The notes under the pieces: model-generated | What the model saw: the letters and a program-made list of their open reading frames with translations, nothing else | Database searches by the model: none | Told to the model about the DNA's origin: nothing | Program-made: the position numbers and the translations under genes | NCBI RefSeq assembly: GCF_000389635.1 | Contig: NC_021182.1 | Location: 62,001 to 126,000 of the forward strand | Reading direction: 5' to 3' | From: Clostridium pasteurianum BC1 | GTDB lineage: Bacteria > Bacillota > Clostridia > Clostridiales > Clostridiaceae | DNA: 64,000 bases | Part shown: in pieces, positions 17,933-26,056 of the stretch | Numbering within the stretch: position 1 is the first letter of the stretch | Layout of the letters: each line of letters begins with the position of its first letter

Positions 17933-20140
17933 ATGAATTATAGTATGATTAAGTCTTATTTTCAAATAAAATCAGATCATGGAGATACATGTAAAGCGAC
18001 ATGTCCTTGTCATCAAGATCGTGAAGCAAGTTTAAGTATTAGCCATAAACAGGATAAAACTCTGCTTACTTGTCATGCTGGATGCACAACAAGGGATATC
18101 CTTGAAAAAGTAGGCCTTAAGATGTCAGATTTATGGGACCAACCATTACAAGGAAAATCTAATTCATTTAATAATAATATAGCAGCTATTTATCAATATA
18201 AGGATGAAAATGGCAAGGTTTTATATGAAAAAGTAAGATTTAATCCTAAGAGATTTACACAAAGAAGAAGCATAGATGGTGCTACAGTGTGGGGATTAGA
18301 TGGAGGAACATATTTTCAAACTTACACTGGAAGCAACAATTGGAGCAAAAGAGAAAGAAAGAATTCAGTAACAAGAGAGTTTCCGAAGCAGGAACCTGTG
18401 ATATATAATTTGCCTGAAGTGATAAAGGCTGTAAAAAATAAGGAGACAATTTTCTTAGTGGAGGGGGAAAAAGATTCCGACAATTTGGTAAAACTGGGAT
18501 TTACAGCAACATGTAATTTTGATGGTGCATCCAAGAGTGTACAAAAACAGAAATGGAGAGAAAACTATAATCCATATTTTAAAGGTGCTAATGTGGTGCT
18601 GATTCCTGACAATGATGGAGCAGGTCGCCATCATATGAGATATATAGCAGAAAGTTTAAAAAGCTATGTATCTACTATAAAAATGATTGAATTTCAGGGA
18701 ATGCCGGATAAATCGGATATAAGTGACTGGTTAGACGAAGGTCATACAAAGGAAGAACTTCTGAAGCTTATTGAAAATACAAAAGAATATACTTCTGAAG
18801 ATGTAAGTATTAAAAAAGAAGGTGAATTACCTCCATGGTACATTGTAAGTACAAATAGTCGAGGTGAAGAAAGAGTTTCAATAAATTCTGGTATTTTATC
18901 AAGACATTTAATTAATACAGTTCATTCTGTTTATGCAGCAGAGAAATTTTATATATATGATAAAGGTTCATATGTTAAAAAATCAGATTATGAAGCAGGG
19001 GCTATAGTAAAAAAATATATTGAAGATCAATACGTTAAAAGTAGAACAATAACAGAAGTAGTTGACTTATGGCGGTATGAAATATTAAAAAAAGAAAATG
19101 AACTTAATAAATATCAATACATTATAAATTTAAAAAATGGACTTTTAGATATTGAACATAAAGAATTTAAAGAACATACTGAAAATTTTCTAAGTACAAT
19201 ACAACTAAATACCACTTATGATAAGAATGCTGAATGTCCAATTTTTATGAAATACATTGCTGAAGCATTGGAAATGGAGAATGTAACATTAATACAAGAA
19301 ATATTAGGATACTTGCTCATACCAGAAACAAAAGCTCAAAAGTTCTTTGTGTTGAAAGGTAGAGGTGGTACTGGTAAATCTACATTTTTAAACACAGTTA
19401 GTTTTTTGTTAGGACAGCAAAATATAAGTAATATATCTTGGCAAAGCTTAGGGGATAGATTTAACACAGCAGAACTTTATGGAAAGTTAGTTAATGAATT
19501 TGCAGATTTACCACAAACCCCTCTTGAAGATACTGGCGTATTTAAAGCTCTTGTAGGTGAAGATTTTATTAAAGGAGAGATAAAACACAAGGGTATATTC
19601 TATTTTAAAAATAAAGCAAGGTTACTTTTTAGCTGTAATGAAATGCCAGCAAACTACACTGATAGAACAGATGGCTTTTATAGACGATTTATTATAATTC
19701 CATTTGATAAGAAACCTAAAGTTATCGATAAAGATTTAGAGGTGAAAATTCAGCAAGAAATCAATGGTGTATTCAACTGGGCACTAAAGGGATTAACGAG
19801 ACTTATTAAAAACGATTTTACTTTTTCAGAAAATCAATATACTTATGCAGCTCTTGAAGAATATAAATTACAAGCAAATAATGTGTTGCAATTTATTAAT
19901 GAGGAATGTGATATATCAGAAGGTAAAGCCTGTTCAAGTAGTCTACTTTATTCAAAATATAAAGGCTATTGTGAAGATAATTCTTTAAAAAATGTTTCAC
20001 AACCTAACTTTAAAAAAGAGCTACTTAAAATACCAGGAATAGATTATGTACAGAGTTTTAGAACAGCTACAACAAAATTCCGAGCCTTTACTGGAATAAG
20101 TTTAAGCATACAAGAAGTCAAATATTTAAATGTGAAATAG
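17933..20140 (+). CDS. Satellite primase-helicase (CHC2/TOPRIM plus D5-type SF3 helicase)
   Basis: 735 aa from the ATG with GTGGTGAT upstream. Domains in order: CHC2-like zinc finger (CPCHQDR then CHAGC, about residues 22-55); TOPRIM primase core (FLVEGEKDSDNL near 183; VLIPDNDGAG near 223; DISDWL); D5_N linker; SF3 helicase with Walker A GRGGTGKST (about 480) and Walker B-like NEFADLP; sensor LLFSCNEMP; arginine region GFYRRFIIIPF. One protein could unwind and prime DNA at the origin that follows directly. This is the Rep/Pri arrangement of PICIs and P4-type satellites. Confidence 0.92.
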   Translation: MNYSMIKSYFQIKSDHGDTCKATCPCHQDREASLSISHKQDKTLLTCHAGCTTRDILEKVGLKMSDLWDQPLQGKSNSFNNNIAAIYQYKDENGKVLYEKVRFNPKRFTQRRSIDGATVWGLDGGTYFQTYTGSNNWSKRERKNSVTREFPKQEPVIYNLPEVIKAVKNKETIFLVEGEKDSDNLVKLGFTATCNFDGASKSVQKQKWRENYNPYFKGANVVLIPDNDGAGRHHMRYIAESLKSYVSTIKMIEFQGMPDKSDISDWLDEGHTKEELLKLIENTKEYTSEDVSIKKEGELPPWYIVSTNSRGEERVSINSGILSRHLINTVHSVYAAEKFYIYDKGSYVKKSDYEAGAIVKKYIEDQYVKSRTITEVVDLWRYEILKKENELNKYQYIINLKNGLLDIEHKEFKEHTENFLSTIQLNTTYDKNAECPIFMKYIAEALEMENVTLIQEILGYLLIPETKAQKFFVLKGRGGTGKSTFLNTVSFLLGQQNISNISWQSLGDRFNTAELYGKLVNEFADLPQTPLEDTGVFKALVGEDFIKGEIKHKGIFYFKNKARLLFSCNEMPANYTDRTDGFYRRFIIIPFDKKPKVIDKDLEVKIQQEINGVFNWALKGLTRLIKNDFTFSENQYTYAALEEYKLQANNVLQFINEECDISEGKACSSSLLYSKYKGYCEDNSLKNVSQPNFKKELLKIPGIDYVQSFRTATTKFRAFTGISLSIQEVKYLNVK

Positions 20141-20147
20141 TAGGCTT

Positions 20148-20394
20148 GACACACATGCTTTAGTTTGACACACTAGTTGACACACTTGTGACACAGATAA
20201 AAGTTAGCGATATCAATGGTTGACGCACATGACACACTATTTTATAACTTTTCACCTGAAAAAATAATAATATATACATAGATATATATTATATATAAAG
20301 TAAGTTGCATTTATCTGTGTCATGTGCGTCAAGCCTTATATTAAGCCATTTAATCCGTGTCAAGGCTGTGTCAGCTCTGTGTCAAAGGTGTGTC
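20148..20394. other. Candidate satellite replication origin: two opposed iteron sets around an AT-rich core
   Basis: Six GACACAC-type units lie at 20148, 20167, 20179, 20190, 20222 (GACGCAC) and 20231. About 75 AT-rich bases follow (20238-20312). Then six units in opposite orientation (TGTGTC, or GTGCGTC) lie at 20316, 20324, 20356, 20367, 20378 and 20388. Both halves even include one variant with CG in place of CA. It directly follows the primase-helicase gene. The same design, iteron sets flanking an AT-rich melting zone, is known for SaPI origins. Confidence 0.75.
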
Positions 20395-20418
20395 AGTGTA
20401 TTTGTAAAGGGGTTGAAA

Positions 20419-20835
20419 ATGAATAAAACTGAAATGCTGGTTGCTACTAATCAATATACAGGCTCTCGATTATTTCTTGAAAATTTGAGAAGCATAAAAA
20501 AGGGTCGTTCACGATTTTACATAGACACCAGGACAAAAATAATTAATGAACAAAATCATATTTATCCATTAGCCATTACAGGAAAATCCGTTTATATAGT
20601 TTGTTGTTATTGCGGCAGAATTCACAGTCATAGTTGTGCTCGTGGAAAGTACGAAGGTTTTGTAGCTCCCCATTGTTTAGATAATTCAAAGCATTCTGGA
20701 TATTATATTGAACCAGTAGAATTTAAAATATTAAAATCAGATGTTGCTGTAAAGGAGGTGGTGAATAAAAAGGTTGTTATAAGTAAAAAAAATTTAATTA
20801 AAGGAGGCAGCAAAAACTATGAGAAAAAATATTAA
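20419..20835 (+). CDS. Cys/His-rich hypothetical protein
   Basis: 138 aa, starting MNKTEMLVATNQYTG behind AAAGGGG. A compact metal-site candidate CCYCGRIHSHSC, then HC some 13 residues on, lies in the middle; the tail is Lys-rich. Not recognised as a named family. It follows the origin and precedes a 45-aa gene with which it overlaps. Confidence 0.6.
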   Translation: MNKTEMLVATNQYTGSRLFLENLRSIKKGRSRFYIDTRTKIINEQNHIYPLAITGKSVYIVCCYCGRIHSHSCARGKYEGFVAPHCLDNSKHSGYYIEPVEFKILKSDVAVKEVVNKKVVISKKNLIKGGSKNYEKKY

Positions 20836-20956
20836 CGAAGTAGAAAACAGTGATAGTATAGCGGAACTTTTAAACCAAAAATTTAAAGATATTCCTTTGA
20901 GTATGAATGATATTATAGAAATTAAAAAAATAATTAAAGAAGTATTAAAGTCCTAA
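20819..20956 (+). CDS. 45-residue acidic/helical hypothetical protein
   Basis: MRKNINEVENSDSIAELLNQ then KFKDIPLSMNDIIEIKK and a Lys-rich end. AAAGGAGG precedes the ATG, which overlaps the preceding gene. Function unknown. Confidence 0.55.
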   Translation: MRKNINEVENSDSIAELLNQKFKDIPLSMNDIIEIKKIIKEVLKS

Positions 20957-21491
20957 GAATTAGTGTATATGTGTCGACGTAACAAACCGTAGTTAGTATT
21001 TAATTCTGTAATGGGTGTTAAATGTTGATATAAGTATGATTGAAAGAGAGAGGATTTGTTGTTTATACTAAGGCTGAGCTTGGCAGACGTGGACATCTGA
21101 TGTAAAACCACAGCTTAGTTCAATACTAACAATATTATTAGCATTGAACTAAAAAAGAGCAATGTATAACAAATGCATATTATATGTATATGTAGTATTA
21201 TTATGCATATATATACATTGGTTATTGTATAATACAAAGTTGATACAATGATTATATTAAATATACGTATAAGAATGGCGTAACCATGCGGTTTATACGA
21301 TATATGGTGCATTAGGATAATAGCATATGAATTACGTAAAAACAAAATTTGACGCAGTTCACGATACGAAACAGGGGGTATCTTTCTAAATCACAATTTC
21401 GTTGCGAGCCGGCCCATGGGTTCCACATTTTCCGTGGTATTTTTAAAAGTCAATTGTAATATGTAAAGCAAAATAAAAGGAGTGAATTTTA
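20957..21491 (+). other. 535-bp non-coding region with several inverted repeats
   Basis: No convincing gene. It contains TAGTTCAATACTAACA and an inverted TTAGCATTGAACTA (about 21115-21150), AT-rich palindromes with ATGCATAT (21173-21210), and a GC-rich palindromic island (21376-21437, separate entry). It may hold regulatory or packaging sequence between replication and packaging modules. Confidence 0.5.
21376..21437. other. GC-rich palindromic island, candidate packaging (cos/pac) site
   Basis: In a region with mostly A and T, GGGGGTATCTTTC is followed by GCGAGCCGGCCCATGGG and CCACATTTTCCGTGG. This contains GCCGGC and CCCATGGG palindromes and a CCAC/GTGG hairpin in 30 bases. Position between the replication genes and the TerS-like module suits a packaging signal. 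This is inference only. Confidence 0.3.
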
Positions 21492-21806
21492 ATGAATGAA
21501 ATATTAAAAAATATTATTGATAAAACTATGGAATTAAAGTACTACTATGTTTGTGACACTTTAGAGCGTGAAGAATTAAACAATTCAGAGGAATATAAGG
21601 ATTTGTTAAAAGATGAGGATAAGATTATAAATGAATTGAAGTTAAAATCACCAAAAAATTTACAAGTATTGATTAATAAGCTTATTGATATAAAGGATTA
21701 TCAAAGTAACTGTTATGGCAAATATTATTTTAAACAAGGTGTTAAGGCCGGATTAACAGATTTAAAGTGTCTTGGGGAAGCAGAGGAAGAAGTAACTATG
21801 CTATAG
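21492..21806 (+). CDS. Helical hypothetical satellite protein
   Basis: 104 aa behind AAAGGAGTG. Acidic helices (EREELNNSEEYKDLLKDEDK) and an end YFKQGVKAGLTDLKCLGE resembling small phage proteins of the DUF6809 kind. No catalytic motif. First gene of a run of small late genes. Confidence 0.55.
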   Translation: MNEILKNIIDKTMELKYYYVCDTLEREELNNSEEYKDLLKDEDKIINELKLKSPKNLQVLINKLIDIKDYQSNCYGKYYFKQGVKAGLTDLKCLGEAEEEVTML

Positions 21807-21816
21807 GGGGATTGTT

Positions 21817-21969
21817 ATGATTAGAATAAAAGCTTCATATTCAAATGAAGCAGAAAAGAAAAAAATAATTGCAGCTTTTAATGGTATTTTCAAAATAAAA
21901 AGTATATCTAAAGAATATAAAAAAGAAGGTCCATATAAAAGAATACATTTGGACCTATTAGATAAATAA
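21817..21969 (+). CDS. Small phage-type protein, DUF3970-like
   Basis: 50 aa: MIRIKASYSNEAEKKKIIAA, then KEGPYKRIHLDL. The MIR(I/V) strand, helix and final strand resemble short DUF3970-type proteins of Firmicutes phages. GGGGG precedes the ATG. Family assignment is tentative. Confidence 0.45.
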   Translation: MIRIKASYSNEAEKKKIIAAFNGIFKIKSISKEYKKEGPYKRIHLDLLDK

Positions 21970-22058
21970 AAAAAGGCTTACCCAAATGAGTAAGACAATA
22001 ATAGTTTAGCAACTACATTCTACTTCTTTTGGATCTCCAAATCAAGAGGTAATTATAT

Positions 22059-22154
22059 ATGAGCATTTTAATATTGAGAGACTACACTAACTATTGTAAT
22101 ACTAATAATATAGTTCCAGTGTTCCAGGAGCTGTTAAAGTGGAAAAAAATATAA
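22059..22154 (+). CDS. Possible 31-residue peptide
   Basis: MSILILRDYTNYCNTNNIVP then VFQELLKWKKI, preceded by AAGAGGT. It resembles a short domain-fusion piece seen at ends of phage proteins. Coding status is uncertain. Confidence 0.3.
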   Translation: MSILILRDYTNYCNTNNIVPVFQELLKWKKI

Positions 22155-22225
22155 TAATAGTATAAAATTAATTACACGATAGATAGTAAATAGCGATATT
22201 AAATTTATTTAGAAGGTATTGTAAG

Positions 22226-22312
22226 ATGGAAGAGATAGTTAAAGCTGAAATAGAGTGTTACAAGTTGATCATAAAGTTAAGGAAAAGCAATGCTAATAAA
22301 AATAATAATTAA
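22226..22312 (+). CDS. Possible 28-residue peptide
   Basis: MEEIVKAEIECYKLIIKLRK then SNANKNNN; AGAAGG lies upstream of the ATG. Charged single helix. Too short to assign. Confidence 0.3.
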   Translation: MEEIVKAEIECYKLIIKLRKSNANKNNN

Positions 22313-22392
22313 GTCAAACTATTGATATTACTGGATTTACATCAATTTTTATGTTATAATAAATATGAAGATAAATTAAATATTGAAGTACC

Positions 22393-22487
22393 CCATTCAT
22401 ATGAATGGAAGGCTTAACATAAGACCGCGGGAAAATATATTATGTACCTTTATTGAGGTATGTGAGTATTGTTCCTGCGGTCTTTTT
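22393..22487 (+). terminator. Attenuator/terminator ahead of the packaging module
   Basis: CCATTCATATGAATGG is a perfect 16-base palindrome (22393-22408). It is followed by AAGACCGCGGGA (22421-22432) pairing with TCCTGCGGTCTT (22473-22484), a 12-bp stem with one G-U pair. Inside that loop TACCT/AGGTA forms a nested hairpin, and TTTTTAGTTTTT follows the outer stem. It ends about 25 bases before the next start codon. It could terminate upstream transcripts or regulate read-through. Confidence 0.6.
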
Positions 22488-22511
22488 AGTTTTTAGGAAA
22501 GGAGTGATCCT

Positions 22512-22646
22512 ATGGATGATAAGGCAAGGAAGGAGAGAAATAAATATATGAGGGAGTGGCGTTCTAAAAATAAGGATAAAGTTAAGGCAGCACAGGATCG
22601 TTACTGGGAGAAAAAATCATCAGGGAAGGAGGCTAGTATATGTTAA
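22512..22646 (+). CDS. Small basic phage protein upstream of terS
   Basis: 44 aa: MDDKARKERNKYMREWRSKN then KDKVKAAQDRYWEKK. The RNKYMREWRxKNKDKVKxxxxRYWEKK pattern is frequent in short basic phage proteins, often close to terminase genes. GGAGTGATCC precedes the start and the stop overlaps the TerS-like gene. Role unknown, possibly DNA binding. Confidence 0.6.
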   Translation: MDDKARKERNKYMREWRSKNKDKVKAAQDRYWEKKSSGKEASIC

Positions 22647-23056
22647 GTGAAGTTATAAGTCAGCAGCAGGAAGATATGATAACAATGATTATGCAAGGTC
22701 GTAATATAACGGATATATCAAAAAAATTGAAAGTTACCAGATCAACTATATATTCCTGGATTAAAAAAGATAATATTAAAGCTGAAATTGAAAGCAGAAA
22801 ACATGAGATCGTTAATGAAGGAAATAGCTACATCTTACGTGATTTAAAATCCTATATAGATAATGTTAAAGAATTGGCAAGTGATAAGTCAGATAAACGT
22901 GTGTGCCTGGCTGCTAACCAGTATTTAATTAATAGAATATATGGTAATCCTACATCAATTATTGATACATCTAATGGTGATGTTGATAATACAAGCGACA
23001 CAAACCATTTAGAAGAGCTTTTAATACAATTTAAAAATAAGAAGCAGCTTAAATAG
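22640..23056 (+). CDS. TerS-like helix-turn-helix protein (small terminase-like)
   Basis: 138 aa. The N-terminal helix-turn-helix (MIMQGRNITDISKKLKVTRS then TIYSWIKKD) is the phBC6A51/small-terminase type, followed by a helical oligomerisation-like part (YIDNVKELASDKSDKRVCLAANQYLINR, split at DKSDK). In SaPI-type satellites a satellite TerS redirects the helper packaging motor to satellite DNA, and the gene sits in this same place. No large terminase is nearby. A transcription-regulator role is the alternative. Confidence 0.6.
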   Translation: MLSEVISQQQEDMITMIMQGRNITDISKKLKVTRSTIYSWIKKDNIKAEIESRKHEIVNEGNSYILRDLKSYIDNVKELASDKSDKRVCLAANQYLINRIYGNPTSIIDTSNGDVDNTSDTNHLEELLIQFKNKKQLK

Positions 23057-23064
23057 GAGGTACA

Positions 23065-23676
23065 ATGAGTAAATTACAATTTATTAATAAATTAAATGAA
23101 TATCGTAATGAAACAATTACTAATAAAAGTAAAAAAAGTGCAGCCATAAAGGATATGCAGAAAAAAGTAGATGATAAGCAAATTGAAATTGATGCTAAAC
23201 AGGAGGAATATAATAATAATCCTACGAATGAATTATTTCAGGAATTGTTGGTATTAAAGCAGGAACTACAAAAATTAAAAGTCAATGTTAAGAGTGCTGA
23301 TGAAATAATTGTTATACCACTAACTAAGACAATAACTCCTGAGGAAGCTGCTAAAGATATTGAGGATTTTATTCAGGGATTAGAACTTGAAAAAGCTAGG
23401 GAAGATATAGGAAACTATAAACAAAAATTTCTTGACAGCATCGATGTATTTGATGATAAAATCCATCAGATGCATGAAATTAAAGATGAGATAAGAGAAT
23501 GTTCTGTAAGTGATGATATTAAGCAGGCAGTATTAAAAGTATTTGAAAACCACAGAGATGTTTATAACTGTGTTGAGGAAATTAAATTGTCTGAACAAGA
23601 TCTTGTTATTAAACGAGCAGGTATCATGGAAAAAGCAGCACGATTATATATAAGAACGTATTTAAATAAATTTTAG
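23065..23676 (+). CDS. Coiled-coil hypothetical protein of the satellite late module
   Basis: 203 aa, rich in Lys, Glu, Asp and Gln. A long coiled coil lies at residues 20-75 (KDMQKKVDDKQIEIDAKQEE) with a further helical region near 110-190. No known motif. It starts eight bases after the TerS-like gene behind AGGAGG. By position it could be a packaging or capsid-modifying factor, as in other satellites; this is inference. Confidence 0.55.
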   Translation: MSKLQFINKLNEYRNETITNKSKKSAAIKDMQKKVDDKQIEIDAKQEEYNNNPTNELFQELLVLKQELQKLKVNVKSADEIIVIPLTKTITPEEAAKDIEDFIQGLELEKAREDIGNYKQKFLDSIDVFDDKIHQMHEIKDEIRECSVSDDIKQAVLKVFENHRDVYNCVEEIKLSEQDLVIKRAGIMEKAARLYIRTYLNKF

Positions 23677-23688
23677 GAGGGTAAAATT

Positions 23689-23886
23689 ATGTTTGAAAAG
23701 GATGTTAATAATATGAGTACAGAGGAAATGGCAGCAGAATATTTAAAGATTAGAAAAGCTGATCTAGAGAATAAGGAAGCTGAAAGGATTCAGGCAGAAA
23801 GGGCACAGGCAGAAAAATCCGCCCAGGAAAAGGAACTGAATGACACAAAAGCAATTATGGAAAAGACTATGGGAATAAAATTTTAA
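23689..23886 (+). CDS. Small coiled-coil protein
   Basis: 65 aa: MSTEEMAAEYLKIRKADLEN then repeated AERIQAERAQAEKSAQEKE, a highly charged single helix. GGAGGG lies upstream and it starts 12 bases after the preceding gene. Function unknown; last gene before a hairpin. Confidence 0.6.
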   Translation: MFEKDVNNMSTEEMAAEYLKIRKADLENKEAERIQAERAQAEKSAQEKELNDTKAIMEKTMGIKF

Positions 23887-23894
23887 TTAGAAAT

Positions 23895-23920
23895 GGAGCC
23901 TTTAAATAGGCTCTTATTTC
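23895..23920 (+). terminator. Short terminator hairpin before the sigma-factor gene
   Basis: GAGCC (23896-23900) and GGCTC (23909-23913) around TTTAAATA, followed by TTATTTC. Weak stem, modest T tract. Confidence 0.45.
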
Positions 23921-23938
23921 AATTTAAGGGTGATGGTA

Positions 23939-24652
23939 ATGAGTAATGAAGAATTAGTACAATTGTATAAGAAAGGGGATAAAAAAGCTTTAAATGAGCT
24001 TGTGAAGCTGAATGAAAGGCTAGTATATAAACTTTCTAATAAATTCTATGTTGAAAAAAGTAATTCTATAGATAAGGATGATTTAATCCAGGAGGGATTC
24101 TTGGGATTAATACTCGCTGCAGATAAATATAGATTTGATATTAAGAATTCATGTAAATTTAGTACCTATGCTGTATACTGGATATACCAAAAGATTAATA
24201 GATTTGTTACAAGTAAAAATACTAATGAGGAAGCAAGTTTAAATATACCTATAGGAGAAGAAGATGGATCTGAATTACTTGACTATATAGAGGGAGTAGA
24301 CTATAGCTTTGAGAATGTGGAAGAGAAAATATATAACCAGGAATTAAGGTTAGAATTAGAGTCAATAATGGACAAAGCTTTAACCTTGAAGGAAAGAGAA
24401 ATATTAAAGCTGCATCATGGATGGGATAATAATAAGGGTATGAACCATAATGAAATAGGAGAGTTATTCAGTGTTGCCAGTTCAAAAATAAATTATATAA
24501 AAAAGAGAGCTTATGGCAAGCTCTGGCGTACTCCTTGGGGTATTGAAAAGGCTAGAGAAGTGCACGTTTATAAGAAAAAATCAAGAAAATATAATTATTC
24601 AAGTGTAATGGATGATATAAGTTTTGAACAGAAGTATTTAAAAGATTTTTAA
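23939..24652 (+). CDS. Sigma-70-family RNA polymerase sigma factor encoded by the satellite
   Basis: 237 aa. Region 2: DKDDLIQEGFLGLILAADKY, then FSTYAVYWIYQKINRFV. Region 4: LTLKEREILKLHHGW, then NHNEIGELFSVASSKINYIK, then an unusual basic tail RTPWGIEKAREVHVYKKKSR. Region 3 is short and region 1 absent, as in phage and sporulation-type sigma factors. AAGGGTG fixes the ATG at 23939. The gene converges on cas12f and their stop codons overlap. It may switch on late satellite genes; targets are unknown. Confidence 0.82.
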   Translation: MSNEELVQLYKKGDKKALNELVKLNERLVYKLSNKFYVEKSNSIDKDDLIQEGFLGLILAADKYRFDIKNSCKFSTYAVYWIYQKINRFVTSKNTNEEASLNIPIGEEDGSELLDYIEGVDYSFENVEEKIYNQELRLELESIMDKALTLKEREILKLHHGWDNNKGMNHNEIGELFSVASSKINYIKKRAYGKLWRTPWGIEKAREVHVYKKKSRKYNYSSVMDDISFEQKYLKDF

Positions 24653-25935
24653 GGTATTTTGGCAAAATTTTTAATAAGTTTTTCTATATTAGGAAGTGCT
24701 ATATTTTTAGCAGCATTGATATCTGCATGTTCCTCATATCCACAATTAATACACTTAAATATTGATTGATTATTTTTAGAATCTCTATTTAATTTATCTA
24801 TGCAACCGCATATACTACATCTTTGGCTTGTTTTGTATGGATTTATTATTTTTATATCTATTCCTTTTTCTTTAGACTTATACTTAATTTTACTTTGCAT
24901 ATCAAAATATGGCCAAGACTTAAGAAAATTATTTTCAGGATTAAAGCCTGTTAAATCTTCTAATTGTACAGTTCCACAGTTATGTTTTACTGCGAAATCT
25001 ACAATATATTTTGAATACTTGTGGTTTAATGTATCTCTAAAATTATTTATTTTATCTCCTATATTTGATGCAGATCTAATTTTAGTTTTAGTACCATGTC
25101 CGCTTCTTCCGTCACCTGCAACTTTACAGGAGATTAACATACTTCTTCTTCTAGCTTCTACTTTTTGTCTAAAATGAATTGACTCTTTACCGTCTAATAT
25201 ACATTCTCTATATAATAATTTATCCCATTTTTTTTCATTATTGTCCCATATTTGTAATGTTGCTGTGTTTGTTATTCCAAGATCTACACCAAGAATTCTA
25301 TTTTTGTCTAATTCTTTAATGTCTGGAACAAAACTAAAACTAATTATAAAATACCATTTACCTTTTTTATCTTGAATTATCTGAGCGGCTCCCTGCTTAT
25401 ATATACCACTTATTATTTTATTTAAAGTAACCTTTTTGTTGTTATCTAATTTATCAATATTAAAAGTTACGTGCCTTAAATCTTGTTTCTTGTTAAATAT
25501 AGCTGCATCTATTTCGTATCCATTATTTCCTTGTATTATTTTATAATTTTTATTATAAATATAAATTGGCATATTTAGCTTGAAACTTGCTACAGATTTT
25601 CTGTAGTTTAAAATGTCTTGTTTATCAGAATTCCATTTTTTTAACACAAATGCATTTGTTTGGCTTACATTTGATGTATTTACTATATTCATTATTTCCT
25701 TCATATATCCTTCTACAACATTTCTATATGTTTTGCCAAATAGATCCTTATCTATAGGATATTGACCATTTAATTTTTTATAATTCATTCTTTCATATTC
25801 CCACATATAGTACATTTGCATAGCTTTATTACTGGCTTTACATGTCATATATCGAATATTACTTAATGTCTTATTAATATTTGTAAAGTTTAATTGATTA
25901 CAATTTTTTATGGTTATTTTTATACATTTATTCAT
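24649..25935 (-). CDS. cas12f1: Cas12f1-type miniature CRISPR effector nuclease (type V-F)
   Basis: 428 aa. N-terminal wedge/REC-like half (ASNKAMQMYYMWEYERMNYK, then LFGKTYRNVVEGYM), then a split RuvC with GVDLGITN (Asp218), VQLEDLTGF (Glu326) and EHADINAAKN (Asp405), all catalytic acids intact. A zinc ribbon uses Cys373, Cys376, Cys395 and Cys398. Signature blocks RRRSML, NNFRDTLNHKYSKYIVD, SWPYFDMQSKI and KTSQRCSICG match, from memory, AsCas12f1 of Acidibacillus (422 aa), and the catalytic spacing is nearly the same. The gene is about 120 bases downstream of its CRISPR array on the same strand. No tnpA is present and no cas1/cas2. TnpB is the alternative, disfavoured by the array and tracrRNA. 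No strong ribosome binding site is visible. Confidence 0.93.
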   Translation of the reverse strand: MNKCIKITIKNCNQLNFTNINKTLSNIRYMTCKASNKAMQMYYMWEYERMNYKKLNGQYPIDKDLFGKTYRNVVEGYMKEIMNIVNTSNVSQTNAFVLKKWNSDKQDILNYRKSVASFKLNMPIYIYNKNYKIIQGNNGYEIDAAIFNKKQDLRHVTFNIDKLDNNKKVTLNKIISGIYKQGAAQIIQDKKGKWYFIISFSFVPDIKELDKNRILGVDLGITNTATLQIWDNNEKKWDKLLYRECILDGKESIHFRQKVEARRRSMLISCKVAGDGRSGHGTKTKIRSASNIGDKINNFRDTLNHKYSKYIVDFAVKHNCGTVQLEDLTGFNPENNFLKSWPYFDMQSKIKYKSKEKGIDIKIINPYKTSQRCSICGCIDKLNRDSKNNQSIFKCINCGYEEHADINAAKNIALPNIEKLIKNFAKIP

Positions 25936-26056
25936 ATTCCCAAATACACCGACTTTTATAATTTTATATAATTAGATATAAAGTTAACTTAATCAAAAAA
26001 ATAACAGTAAATTGATTAAAATTGAAAATAGCACATATGGGGGGCATACACCTTAG

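Noticed and set aside
21115-21345. Minus-strand 76-aa frame in the satellite spacer
   Set aside because: Low-complexity Ile/His/Tyr translation of AT repeats, without ribosome binding site or family pattern.
24649-25935. Reading the effector as an IS200/IS605 TnpB (OrfB) transposon nuclease
   Set aside because: No tnpA, no IS605-type ends, a regular repeat-spacer array next to it, a tracrRNA-like region with matching antirepeat, and sequence blocks matching Cas12f1.
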